The notes beneath the pieces are model-generated. The model was not told the origin of the DNA, searched no databases, and saw nothing but the letters and a program-made list of their open reading frames with translations. This document shows positions 52,073-60,317 of a stretch of DNA of 64,000 bases, one piece after another. Position 1 is the first letter of the stretch, and every line of letters starts with the position of its first letter. The stretch covers positions 18,301 to 82,300 of the forward strand of contig CAZCZB010000007.1 in the NCBI GenBank assembly GCA_964502995.1. The letters are read 5' to 3'. Position numbers and translations under genes: made by a program. The DNA is from Bin87 sp964502995. Its GTDB lineage: Bacteria; Chloroflexota; Dehalococcoidia; Lucifugimonadales; UBA3495.

Positions 52073-52414
52073 TCACGGACGCCTGGTCCTGGTGGAACTC
52101 GATCGGCGGATGCGCTCCAACTCGGCGGTCAACGCTTCAACCTGCGCTTCCAGCTCCTTGATTCTGTCCACCAGTTTCAGGGCGATTTCGGCCCCGGCGA
52201 GATTCGCGCCCATTTCGTCGGTGAATGCCTTGATGCGGCGCAGGCGTTCCACATCCGCCATGGAATACAACCGCTGTCTCCCGCCGGAACGGGAAGGCAT
52301 CACCAGTCCCGCGCGTTCGTAGTATCGGAGCGTTTGAGCGTGCAACCCCACCATCCGAGCGGCCACGCTGATGACGAAGCACGGCTCGGTGGCGAAATCG
52401 TCATTCGGTGTCAT
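52073..52414 (-). CDS. hspR: HspR-type MerR regulator
   Basis: HspR represses dnaK/clpB regulons by binding HAIR repeats together with DnaK. The 113 residues start with a winged-helix MerR domain (FVISVAARMVGLHAQTLRYYERAGLVMPSRSGGRQRLYSMADV) and end in a coiled-coil helix (DRIKELEAQVEALTAELERIRR). It lies 6 bp downstream of the dnaJ-type gene on the same strand, the classic pair. Confidence 0.92.
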   Translation of the reverse strand: MTPNDDFATEPCFVISVAARMVGLHAQTLRYYERAGLVMPSRSGGRQRLYSMADVERLRRIKAFTDEMGANLAGAEIALKLVDRIKELEAQVEALTAELERIRRSSSTRTRRP

Positions 52415-52420
52415 CGGGGC

Positions 52421-53335
52421 TTACTCCTCGATCGGCCCGGTGGAATCCCTCACCGCGTCAGCTTCGCGGATTTGCTGGAACAGATCGCGTTGATGCTCGG
52501 TCAGGTTGGACGGCAAAGTCACGCTGACGGTAGCGTAAAGATCACCCCGTTTGCCGTTGCCGTTCAGGACCGCCACTCCCTGGCCGCCCAATCGGAACCT
52601 GCGACCGTTTTGCGTCTCCGGCGGTAGCGTCAATTCGATCTGGCCCCGGAGAGTTTGAACCTGCACTGTGCCGCCCAATACGGCGTCCAACAACGGCACG
52701 TCCAGCGAGGTGTGCAGGTCGGCGCCCGTTCGTTGGAATCGACGGTGCGCTAATACCGAAACCACCAGGTTGAACTCATCGGCCGACGCGCTCCCGGCGG
52801 TAATGTGGACTTTGCCGCCGTCCGCGATCCCGGCGGGGATTTTTACCTCCAGACGGCGTCCGTCAGGCAGGTTCACGCGGCGGGTTGATCCAGCGTCCGA
52901 TTCTTCCAGGGTTATTTCGACAGGAACCTCGGCCGGGCGCGGCCTCCTGGCTTCACTGAATTCAATTGAATCTCCCGATCTTCCAAAACCGCCGAACAGG
53001 TCGGAAAACGATCTGCCACCTGTCCGGAAGGTGAATCCACCACGGCCGCCGCCGTCGGTTCCCCTGCGGAAGAATCTGGAAAAATCCGGGCCGCCCTGCT
53101 GATCAAACTGCTCGGCGTGCTGCCACTGGTCGCCGTAGCGGTCGTACTTGGCTCGCTTGTCGGCGTCGGACAACACCTCGTATGCCGAGTTGATTGCCTT
53201 GAAACGCTCGGCCGACGCAGCGTCGCCGGGGTTGACGTCCGGATGGTGCTGACGCGCCAACCTGCGATACGCTTGGCGTATCTCTCTTTCGTCAGCGTTG
53301 CGCGGCACGCCCAGCGTTTCGTAATAATCGGCCAT
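52421..53335 (-). CDS. cbpA: DnaJ/CbpA-type co-chaperone without zinc fingers
   Basis: The J domain (ADYYETLGVPRNADEREIRQAY, HPD in RQHHPDVNPGD) activates DnaK. A Gly/Phe-rich linker (GGRGGFTFRTGGRSFSDLFGGFG) follows, then the two C-terminal beta domains (VEITLEESDAGSTRRVNLPDGR, VPLLDAVLGGTVQVQTL). No CxxCxGxG repeats are present, so it is CbpA-like. It has 304 residues from ATG 53335. hspR follows it in the operon; no dnaK or grpE is in the window. Confidence 0.93.
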   Translation of the reverse strand: MADYYETLGVPRNADEREIRQAYRRLARQHHPDVNPGDAASAERFKAINSAYEVLSDADKRAKYDRYGDQWQHAEQFDQQGGPDFSRFFRRGTDGGGRGGFTFRTGGRSFSDLFGGFGRSGDSIEFSEARRPRPAEVPVEITLEESDAGSTRRVNLPDGRRLEVKIPAGIADGGKVHITAGSASADEFNLVVSVLAHRRFQRTGADLHTSLDVPLLDAVLGGTVQVQTLRGQIELTLPPETQNGRRFRLGGQGVAVLNGNGKRGDLYATVSVTLPSNLTEHQRDLFQQIREADAVRDSTGPIEE

Positions 53336-53373
53336 TGCGGAACCCACCGGTTCGTGTTGCTAGGATCGAATCA

Positions 53374-53402
53374 ATCTTACTAACCTATGCCCCGTCTATC
53401 AA
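53374..53402 (-). promoter_or_regulatory. Candidate dnaJ-hspR promoter
   Basis: TTGATA, 17-bp spacer, TAAGAT on the minus strand. A direct repeat AAACTTG-CC-AAACTTG abuts the -35 on its upstream side (53403-53418). No HAIR-type inverted repeat was seen. Confidence 0.45.
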
Positions 53403-53563
53403 CAAGTTTGGCAAGTTTATCCAAAAACCTGGAATGCGGTTGTCAGGTTATCGGATCGATGAAATGCCGGGGCCACATTGGATCGCTGGATAGCCGCAAA
53501 CTTCCCGCTATAACGCAAAAATGAACTCCGCGAGGATTGCAAAATACGCAGGGGTTGCTGCTA

Positions 53564-53616
53564 TTGACTTGGGCCATCTGTGTGCTACCATTCGTTATCG
53601 CAAATCATTGCAATAA
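53564..53616 (+). promoter_or_regulatory. zur promoter with candidate Zur box
   Basis: TTGACT (53564-53569), 16-bp spacer, TACCAT (53586-53591). Directly after lies a 22-bp near-palindrome, TTATCGCAA-ATCA-TTGCAATAA (53595-53616), with one mismatch per arm pair. Position over the start site fits zinc-dependent autorepression of the zur-znu operon. Confidence 0.6.
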
Positions 53617-53629
53617 ATGCAGAGCATTC

Positions 53630-54058
53630 ATGTCCGGCCACGATTCAGCAGTCACTCGCTTGCGCGCCCAGGGTTATCGCATGACCCCGCAGCGCCTGTC
53701 CGTGCTCGACATAGTTGCGGGCCGTTCCGGACATATCGGCGCTGATGAGGTGTGGCACCTTGCCAAGGAACATCACCCCTTCGTCGACCTCGCTACCATC
53801 TATCGCACGTTGCAGTTGCTGAAACGGTTGGGCGTAGTAACAGAAGTGATCATCGGCAACAAGCTCCATTTCGAAATGGCCGATCATCACAATCGCCACA
53901 ACCACATGGTCTGCTCCGTGTGTGACGGTGTCCAGACCCTTACTCCTGACTACCTGGCCGAATTCAGCCAGCGTCTGAAACAGGAATTTGGATTCTTTCC
54001 CAACCTCGACAACATCACTATTGGAGGCGTGTGTAGCCAATGTCTGGCCTCAACGTAA
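53630..54058 (+). CDS. zur: Fur-family metalloregulator, probably zinc-responsive (Zur)
   Basis: The winged-helix part reads GYRMTPQRLSVLDIVAGRSGHIGADEVW and ATIYRTLQLLKRLGVV. The metal region has HHNRHNHMVCSVCDGVQTL and a second C-pair CSQC at the end, so the structural zinc site of four Cys is complete. It has 142 residues from ATG 53630. The znuACB genes follow on the same strand, which makes Zur the most likely subtype, though Fur or PerR cannot be excluded by sequence alone. Confidence 0.88.
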   Translation: MSGHDSAVTRLRAQGYRMTPQRLSVLDIVAGRSGHIGADEVWHLAKEHHPFVDLATIYRTLQLLKRLGVVTEVIIGNKLHFEMADHHNRHNHMVCSVCDGVQTLTPDYLAEFSQRLKQEFGFFPNLDNITIGGVCSQCLAST

Positions 54059-54099
54059 ATCCCATTCTCCCAACTCCGCTCCGCCAGAAGTCGATCGCA

Positions 54100-55128
54100 A
54101 TGTTCTCAAAGCTTGCGGGCGTCTTGCTGCTGGCACTCGCCACAGTGATGGTGGCCTGTTCACCAGCGGCGGCTCCGACCGAACCGCCGGCTTCGGCGCC
54201 CGCAACGTCTTCGTCTCCACTGAACGTTGTCAGCACGGTCTCTCCCATCACCAGCGTGGTTGAGAACATCGGCGGCACCCGAATCAGCCTGGTGGGCGTC
54301 GTGCCTGAAGGCGTCAACTCGCACACCTTCGAGCCCGCCCCCTCCGTCGCCGCCACATTGTCCGGCGCGGATCTGATCTTCCTCAACGGCCTGTTCCTGG
54401 AGGAACCGACCCTGGAGATGGCCAAAGCCAACCTCAAACCCGGGGCGTCCATCGTTAGTTTGGGGGAACAGACCATCAGCCGCGAGCAATGGCAGTTCGA
54501 TTTCTCCTTCCCTGAAGAGTCTGGACATCCCAATCCTCACCTCTGGCCCGACCCCATCCTGACGCTGCGCTATGCCGAGATCGTTCGGGACAACCTGTCT
54601 GCCCGAGATCCGGCCAACGCCGATTACTACTCGACAAACTATGATGCGTTTGCCGCCCGCATAGCGTCCCTGGACGCGGCGATCAAAGTGGCGATACCCA
54701 CCATACCGGCGGAAAATCGCAGACTCCTTACCTACCACGATTCCTGGGCCTATTTCGCAGACCGGTATGGAATTACCGTCGTGGGCGCGGTCCAGCCCGA
54801 GGACTTCTCGGAGCCGTCGGCCAAGGAGGTTGCGGATCTGATTACCCAGATTCAGACCGAGGGAATACCGGCGGTGTTCGGTTCGGAAGTATTTCCCAAC
54901 GACATCATGGAGACCATCGCCGCGGAGTCAGGAGCCGCCTATATCGACGAACTTAGCGACGATGACTTGCCCGGCGGCCCGGGCGACCCGGACCACAGCT
55001 ACCTGGGACTTGAGGTGGCCAACTTGCGGATAATCATTCCCGCTTTGGGAGGCGATGCCTCCGCATTGGATGACGTTGACATCTCGCCCGTCTTTGAAGG
55101 CGCGTCCAACGCGGTTTACCCTCAGTAA
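54100..55128 (+). CDS. znuA: Zinc/manganese ABC transporter substrate-binding lipoprotein
   Basis: The protein begins with a lipoprotein signal peptide (LLLALATVMVAC, Cys about residue 20), then a flexible Ala/Pro/Ser linker. The fold is the cluster A-I metal binder: VVSTVSPITSVVENIGG, GVNSHTFEP (His ligand), NPHLWPDPI (His), LLTYHDSWAYFADRYG (His) and FGSEVFPND (acidic ligand). There is no long His-rich loop. It has 342 residues. It is the first transporter gene after zur. Confidence 0.92.
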   Translation: MFSKLAGVLLLALATVMVACSPAAAPTEPPASAPATSSSPLNVVSTVSPITSVVENIGGTRISLVGVVPEGVNSHTFEPAPSVAATLSGADLIFLNGLFLEEPTLEMAKANLKPGASIVSLGEQTISREQWQFDFSFPEESGHPNPHLWPDPILTLRYAEIVRDNLSARDPANADYYSTNYDAFAARIASLDAAIKVAIPTIPAENRRLLTYHDSWAYFADRYGITVVGAVQPEDFSEPSAKEVADLITQIQTEGIPAVFGSEVFPNDIMETIAAESGAAYIDELSDDDLPGGPGDPDHSYLGLEVANLRIIIPALGGDASALDDVDISPVFEGASNAVYPQ

Positions 55129-55165
55129 CGCCTTCAGGTGACTCACCAAACGATACGGATACGCA

Positions 55166-56113
55166 ATGCTGCACCCGCCAGAGCTGGAACATCTCCACAG
55201 GCCCGATCCCAACGCTAGACCCATTGTTGAACTGAAAAATGTTTCGGCCGGTTACAACGGAGTTCCAGTCCTCAGAGACGTTGACCTGAAGGTTTTGCCG
55301 GGAGATTTTGTTGGCCTGCTGGGTCCCAGCGGGTCCGGAAAGACCACATTGCTCCGGACTATCCTGGGTGCAGTCAAGGCGCGATCCGGCGAAGTGCGTG
55401 TGTATGACAAACGGGTGCGAGGCGGGCGCAGCAAGGCGGGATACGTCCCGCAGGTGGACACCATCGACTGGAACTTTCCGGTTACGGTGGAAGAAGCCGT
55501 GATGATGGGACGCACGGCGTTCAACCCGCTGTTGCCATGGTTCCGCAAGCAGGAACGGGACCTGGCCTACAACATGATGGAACGTCTGGGCATCGCCAAC
55601 CTTGGCAAACGGCACATACGTCAGTTATCGGGCGGCCAGCAGCAGCGGGTATTTCTGGCCCGCGCTCTGGTGAGCAGCCCGGAGCTTCTGCTGCTTGACG
55701 AACCAACCGCCGGGGTTGACTTCAAGACCCGCGACGACGTGATGCACCTCCTGCATGATCTCAATCACGCCGGCGTCACAATTCTCATCTCCACCCACCA
55801 GATCAACACGGTGGCCGTGCATCTTCCGCGCATCGTTTGCATCAACGGCACGATCGTTGCCGATGGGCTGCCGCAGCAGGTCATCACTCCGCATATCCTG
55901 CGCGAGGTGTATGGAGCCGACATGCAAGTGATCCAGTACCACGGCATGACCCTGGTCGCCGAAAGCGCGCACTTCTGGATTGACCGTAACGGCGAGGAAC
56001 CATTGGCCACCGTCGAGGATGACAGTCATCGCGAGCCCATTCTGGCCCACGTTCATCCCACGGACGAAAACGTGCCGGTGCACCATCACCATCACGGCGG
56101 CGCAGATTCATGA
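55166..56113 (+). CDS. znuC: Zinc ABC transporter ATP-binding protein with His-rich tail
   Basis: Walker A is GPSGSGKTTLL, the signature LSGGQQQRVFLARAL and Walker B LLLLDEPTAGVD; the switch His is in ISTHQ. It powers import with ZnuB. The last 60 residues after the ATPase domain end in HVHPTDENVPVHHHHHGG, a cluster of histidines likely to bind metal. The whole has 315 residues. Confidence 0.94.
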   Translation: MLHPPELEHLHRPDPNARPIVELKNVSAGYNGVPVLRDVDLKVLPGDFVGLLGPSGSGKTTLLRTILGAVKARSGEVRVYDKRVRGGRSKAGYVPQVDTIDWNFPVTVEEAVMMGRTAFNPLLPWFRKQERDLAYNMMERLGIANLGKRHIRQLSGGQQQRVFLARALVSSPELLLLDEPTAGVDFKTRDDVMHLLHDLNHAGVTILISTHQINTVAVHLPRIVCINGTIVADGLPQQVITPHILREVYGADMQVIQYHGMTLVAESAHFWIDRNGEEPLATVEDDSHREPILAHVHPTDENVPVHHHHHGGADS

Positions 56114-56197
56114 CGCAGTCGCCAAGCCGAACAACGCGATTCCGTTCACCCGCCGCCCGTCGCTTCTATTCCGGATACGGAGCGCGAGCCTAACAAC

Positions 56198-57067
56198 ATG
56201 CTGCTGGAACCCTTCGAATTCGGTTTCTTCGTGCGGGCAATCATCGCGGCGTGCCTGGTGGGTGGCCTCTGCGGGTTGATGGGTGTGTACATCGTGCTGC
56301 GCGGCATGGCCTACATAGGGCATGGCCTGTCGCACGCCGTATTTGGCGGCGCGGTAGTAACGTGGATCATGTCCATCAATTTCTTTGTCGGAGCAACCAT
56401 ATGGGGATTCCTGTCCGCCATGTTGATCGCGTGGACGACTCGCAAAAACCCCATTGGCTCCGACGCCGCCATCGGGATCATTACAACGGCCAGTTTTGCC
56501 CTCGGCATCGCCATCGTCAGCCGGGCCAAAAGTTTCACGCGCGATTTTGAAGCATCTCTGTGGGGAAGCGTCCTGGGGGTCGATACCGAAGAATTGATCG
56601 CGATAGCATTCGTTGCGGTGATAGTAGGGGTGGCATTCTTCCTTGCTTACAAACTGTTCTTGTTCGCCATTTTTGACTCGGAAGTGGCGCAGTTCTACGG
56701 CGTGCCTACCGCGTGGATCGACACGCTGTTTTCGCTGTTGCTGGCTGGCACCATCGTCGTTTCGATGCAGGTGCTGGGAGTGACCATGATCGCGGCAGCC
56801 GTGGTTATCCCTCCAATCGTCGCTCGCTTGCTGACCAACAGTTTCCGGACGATGACGCTATTGTCGACGGCGATCGGCGTACTTTGCTCGGTTGTTGGAA
56901 TCTACATAAGCTACTTTATTGATGTATCGTCCGGAGCCAGCGTGGTGCTGCTTTCAGCGGCGCTGTTCGTGGTGGTATTGATTTGGTCTAAAATCCGCGT
57001 CAATCTGTTCTCCGGCAGTAGTTCGCTCTCGCAGTTGCCCCGGGAGACCGGAGGGACTTTCGAGTAA
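56198..57067 (+). CDS. znuB: Zinc ABC transporter permease
   Basis: The 289-residue protein has about eight hydrophobic helices and the ABC-3 permease blocks MAYIGHGLSHAVFGGAV, GSDAAIGIITTASFALGIAIVS, and VLGVTMIAAAVVIPPIVARLL. An 84-bp gap separates it from znuC, and the MFS gene follows after 50 bp. It completes the zinc uptake transporter. Confidence 0.94.
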   Translation: MLLEPFEFGFFVRAIIAACLVGGLCGLMGVYIVLRGMAYIGHGLSHAVFGGAVVTWIMSINFFVGATIWGFLSAMLIAWTTRKNPIGSDAAIGIITTASFALGIAIVSRAKSFTRDFEASLWGSVLGVDTEELIAIAFVAVIVGVAFFLAYKLFLFAIFDSEVAQFYGVPTAWIDTLFSLLLAGTIVVSMQVLGVTMIAAAVVIPPIVARLLTNSFRTMTLLSTAIGVLCSVVGIYISYFIDVSSGASVVLLSAALFVVVLIWSKIRVNLFSGSSSLSQLPRETGGTFE

Positions 57068-57117
57068 ATCGGCCGTTATTCTCGCAAACTGGCACCCGAT
57101 TGGCACAGGAGGTCGCT

Positions 57118-58623
57118 ATGGCGCACGCACATCATCATCACGCCGCTCCATCCGTCACGGAAGGCCGCACCGGATTCCGGCGGGGCGCGGCATTCATCAT
57201 CGGGGGGCTGTCCAGCGGGCACGGAGTCTTTCACTCCATAGCCCAGAGCTTCATCGTCGTCTTGCCGGAAGTGCGTGACCTGCTGCTGGGCGGCAGCGTC
57301 ATCGCCGCCACCAGCCTTCAAACCACCCGGGAGATTGCCTCCGGCGTAGTCGCGTTGCCCGGCGGAGTTCTTACCGACGCCCTGCGCCGTTTTTGGGGTT
57401 GGGTGATGGCCGTGTGCATGGCCATGTTTGGCGTGGGCTGGCTGCTCATGGCCTCCGCTGGCTGGCAGGTTCCTGGCGCCTCGTGGGTTTCATCGCCCTC
57501 TTCCACAACGCTCAACCCGATGGGATACGCACTGCTGATTATCGGAATGGCGGTGGTGGCGATCGCCGCATCGGTCTGGCATCTGCCAGCGATGGCCGCG
57601 TTATCATCCCACTTCACCCACCGGCGGGGCTCCGTGCTGTCTTTGCACGGCGTGGGAGGCAATATCGGAGATGTGATCGGGCCGGTCCTGACCGGAGCTT
57701 TGCTATCTGTGCTGGCGTGGCAGGCCATCATCACCATCTACGCCGCAGTGCCCATATTCCTCGCTTTCCTGGTTTTCTGGGCCTTCCGCGACATCGGTCA
57801 GCGGGCGCAGGCGGCAATCGAAGAAACGGCCGTCAGCACGATGCAGATGCAGATCGCTGAGACCAAACTGCTGGTTCGCAATCCTCGGGTCTGGGGCATC
57901 ACAGTGGTGGCGGGCCTGCGCGGCATGGCTTACATCGGTTTCATCACCGTTTTGCCGCTGTACCTGGTGGACGAACTCAATCTCGGCAGCACGCTCACCG
58001 AGCACCGCAGTTTTGAGAACCTGTTCATTCGAGGCTCCCTGGTCGGACTGCTGGTCCTGGTGGGCATTTTCGCCAGTCCGGTAATGGGCTATCTGTCGGA
58101 CCGGTTGAACCGCAAGATCGTGTTGATCCCGGGAATGCTCTTCCTGGCAGTGATCACGCTGCTGATGGCTCCTTTTGGTTCCGATCTGGGGGTCATGACG
58201 GTTCTGTTGGCCCTGCTCGGCCTGTTCCTGTACAGCGACCAACCCATCCTGACGGCAGCGGCGATGGACATCGTTCGCGAAGGAACCGCCGCGACCACCC
58301 TCGGCCTGCTTTCTACATCGCGGTTCATCCTCAGCGCCGCGTCCCCCATCATCGCCGGGTGGCTCTACGGGATCAACTACGACTACCTCTTCTACTACAC
58401 CGGCGCCCTTTACCTGGTGGCGGCCCTGCTGCTGGGCTTCATCCGACTGCCGCACGCGGCCCCCGAACCCGATCATCACGGTGATCACGGCGACCACGGA
58501 CACGGTGGTCATGGGCACGACCATGGCGGCCACGGGGACGGACATGGAGATCACGGCCAACACGACAATCACGGCCAACACGATAACCATGGCCACGGAG
58601 ACCACGGACACCGGCATCACTGA
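57118..58623 (+). CDS. MFS transporter with His-rich N- and C-termini (zinc-operon member)
   Basis: The 501-residue protein has twelve or so helices of the major facilitator fold, with the loop signature GYLSDRLNRKIVLIPG between helices. The N-terminus is MAHAHHHHAAPSV, and after the last helix a tail of about 50 residues consists largely of His, Gly and Asp with repeats such as HGDHGHGGHGHDHGG. Such tails bind zinc, nickel or cobalt. Coming directly after zur-znuACB it may move a metal or a metal chelate, or act as metal buffer. No close functional match is known to me. Confidence 0.85.
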   Translation: MAHAHHHHAAPSVTEGRTGFRRGAAFIIGGLSSGHGVFHSIAQSFIVVLPEVRDLLLGGSVIAATSLQTTREIASGVVALPGGVLTDALRRFWGWVMAVCMAMFGVGWLLMASAGWQVPGASWVSSPSSTTLNPMGYALLIIGMAVVAIAASVWHLPAMAALSSHFTHRRGSVLSLHGVGGNIGDVIGPVLTGALLSVLAWQAIITIYAAVPIFLAFLVFWAFRDIGQRAQAAIEETAVSTMQMQIAETKLLVRNPRVWGITVVAGLRGMAYIGFITVLPLYLVDELNLGSTLTEHRSFENLFIRGSLVGLLVLVGIFASPVMGYLSDRLNRKIVLIPGMLFLAVITLLMAPFGSDLGVMTVLLALLGLFLYSDQPILTAAAMDIVREGTAATTLGLLSTSRFILSAASPIIAGWLYGINYDYLFYYTGALYLVAALLLGFIRLPHAAPEPDHHGDHGDHGHGGHGHDHGGHGDGHGDHGQHDNHGQHDNHGHGDHGHRHH

Positions 58624-58644
58624 CGCACGGGTTCGAATTGCGAC

Positions 58645-58677
58645 AAAAAGCAGGGGCGGGTTTCATACCCGCCCCTG
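58645..58677 (-). terminator. Terminator of the cupin gene (GGGGCG palindrome copy)
   Basis: A perfect 11-bp stem, CAGGGGCGGGT / ACCCGCCCCTG, with a 5-nt loop. On the minus strand it is followed by CTTTTTG. The same stem sequence occurs at 62121. Confidence 0.82.
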
Positions 58678-58701
58678 GACGTAGTCGGCAGTGAGGTTCG
58701 G

Positions 58702-59061
58702 TCAGTCTTCGTTCTGCGTCGTCTCGCTGCCCTTCACCGTGATGGTGATGTGGGACATCGCGGTCTCGCGAGATCCGTGCCAATGATCCTCGCCGGCCGG
58801 AATGATGGCAACGTCGCCCTCGGTTACCGTCACTTCCTCGTCACGTGTCGCCACGATGCCGGTGCCCTCGGTTACGATCAGAATCTGGTCGCCGCTGTGG
58901 GTGTGGAACTTGTTCCGGACGCCGGCGCCGAAATGGACGATTCCAAAGTTGAAGTTGTTGCTGTCGTCGGGGTTCAGGATGGCCTGGCGACCCACCGGAC
59001 CGGTGAACAGGGGCGCGGTGCCCTCGGTCTTTTCCACTGCCGACATCTTTACGACTTTCAT
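58702..59061 (-). CDS. Small cupin-domain protein
   Basis: The 119-residue protein is a single cupin barrel: motif 1 is RNKFHTHSGDQILIVTEGTG (His and His, then Asp/Gln instead of Glu) and motif 2 is GDVAIIPAGEDHWHGS. Metal binding through the histidines is likely. Function is unknown; many such proteins are dioxygenases, isomerases or sensors. A possible -10 (TATGAT) lies in the divergent region before it. Confidence 0.85.
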   Translation of the reverse strand: MKVVKMSAVEKTEGTAPLFTGPVGRQAILNPDDSNNFNFGIVHFGAGVRNKFHTHSGDQILIVTEGTGIVATRDEEVTVTEGDVAIIPAGEDHWHGSRETAMSHITITVKGSETTQNED

Positions 59062-59172
59062 GTTTGAGTGTACCTCCAGAGAGTTTTGCAGTTGCGCATT
59101 TGCCGCATAATCATACCGCCGACGGCTTTCATCGTCCAGTAACGCAGGCATCCTGTGGGCGTCCCCGGTTCG

Positions 59173-59201
59173 TTGACACTGTTACCGTCGGCCCGTACAC
59201 T
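59173..59201 (+). promoter_or_regulatory. Promoter of the 59262 small gene
   Basis: TTGACA, 17-bp spacer, TACACT, with the predicted start about 55 nt ahead of the ATG. The -35 is consensus. Confidence 0.7.
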
Positions 59202-59261
59202 GCAACGCCAATCGACTCCAAGACTGTGCGTACCGCCGCGTTCCCGGCAGGAGGTTTTCCC

Positions 59262-59504
59262 ATGAGTTTTGATCTGTATGACAAGGGAATGAAAGTTGAA
59301 GCCACCGCCGATTTCGAGGTGCGCGAGGTCATGGCGTCTCCCGTTGGCTCATCCGTACGCAGTATCACCACCGGCGACGTCGGAGAGGTCAGGGAAAAGC
59401 GCACCGTGGGGCCTGCCACCTGGTTGATTGTCTACTTTGACAGCGTCAAGCGTCAGATCAACATCGATCAGACCAACATAGACAACATCAAGCCCGCCGA
59501 CTAG
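59262..59504 (+). CDS. Small conserved-looking protein of unknown function
   Basis: The 80-residue product begins MSFDLYDKGMKVEATADFEV and has a central region GDVGEVREKRTVGPATWLIVYF that looks like a small beta-barrel (SH3/KOW-like). No family was recognised. AGGAGG stands 7 nt before the ATG and a strong promoter lies upstream, so it is almost certainly expressed. The HAD gene follows after 82 bp. Confidence 0.7.
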   Translation: MSFDLYDKGMKVEATADFEVREVMASPVGSSVRSITTGDVGEVREKRTVGPATWLIVYFDSVKRQINIDQTNIDNIKPAD

Positions 59505-59586
59505 CCGCGCCACCTTCCGACTCCCCGTCAACGTGCCGCCGGCCGGAACCAGCTAACCATCCCCAGACCAGCCGGAGGAACCATTC

Positions 59587-60312
59587 ATGCCCGACGACCC
59601 CATCACCCAGGTCAACACGCTCGCCTTCGATATGTTCGGCACGGTCCTGGATTTGGGCGGCAGCCTGGCGGGTCCCGCCGGCGATTTCCTCCGAGAGCAT
59701 GGTTCATCCGTAACCGGGGAGACGTTCTGGGCCGACTGGCGGGGTCGCCAACGCATCGAACAGTACCAGGACAACCTGTTCATGCTGGGTCACAGCGGCT
59801 ACCTGGAAACCTGCCGCCGCTCGTTTATCTACTGCCTGCGCTTGCACAAGGTCGATTTCTTATACGAGGACGTGGACAGGTTCATGGGCGTCTATGAAAA
59901 TCTCCGGCCGTATGATGACGCTGTTGCCGGTCTCCAAAGGCTGGCCGACAGCGGTCGTTACCGGTTGGTTGCCCTTTCCAACGGTGAGCAATCGTATCTG
60001 GAAAAACTGGTGCGGGATAACATCGGCGTGCAGTTCAGCGATGTCATCTCCGTCGAGAAAGCCGGTTCATTCAAGCCTCATCCCTCCGTGTACCGCACCG
60101 CAGCCCGTCTTCTGGGCAAATCCCCTGGCGAGATCATGATGGTAGCGGCCCACTCCTTCGACATCACCGGCGCCCGAGCCTGTGGATACCGCGCGGCCTA
60201 CGTCAATCGCTACGATCTTCCCAACGAAGAGTCGGTGTATCTGCCCGATTTCGAAGTCGACGACTTCCATCAACTGGCCGACCGATTACTGCTCGGATCG
60301 GACTCCGACTGA
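59587..60312 (+). CDS. HAD-superfamily hydrolase, haloacid-dehalogenase type II-like
   Basis: The nucleophile is in LAFDMFGTVLDLGGSL (D15), motif II in LVALSNGEQSYL, the Lys in GSFKPHPSVYR and motif IV in MMVAAHSFDITGARACGYRAAYVNR. These match L-2-haloacid dehalogenase-like enzymes. The 241-residue length fits. Whether it removes halides or phosphate cannot be told. The MFS gene starts 5 bp after it. Confidence 0.88.
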   Translation: MPDDPITQVNTLAFDMFGTVLDLGGSLAGPAGDFLREHGSSVTGETFWADWRGRQRIEQYQDNLFMLGHSGYLETCRRSFIYCLRLHKVDFLYEDVDRFMGVYENLRPYDDAVAGLQRLADSGRYRLVALSNGEQSYLEKLVRDNIGVQFSDVISVEKAGSFKPHPSVYRTAARLLGKSPGEIMMVAAHSFDITGARACGYRAAYVNRYDLPNEESVYLPDFEVDDFHQLADRLLLGSDSD

Positions 60313-60317
60313 CAGAT

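Noticed and set aside
53336..53530. HAIR repeat (HspR operator) expected at dnaJ-hspR
   Set aside because: Only a direct AAACTTG repeat is seen; no CTTGAGT-N7-ACTCAAG inverted repeat.
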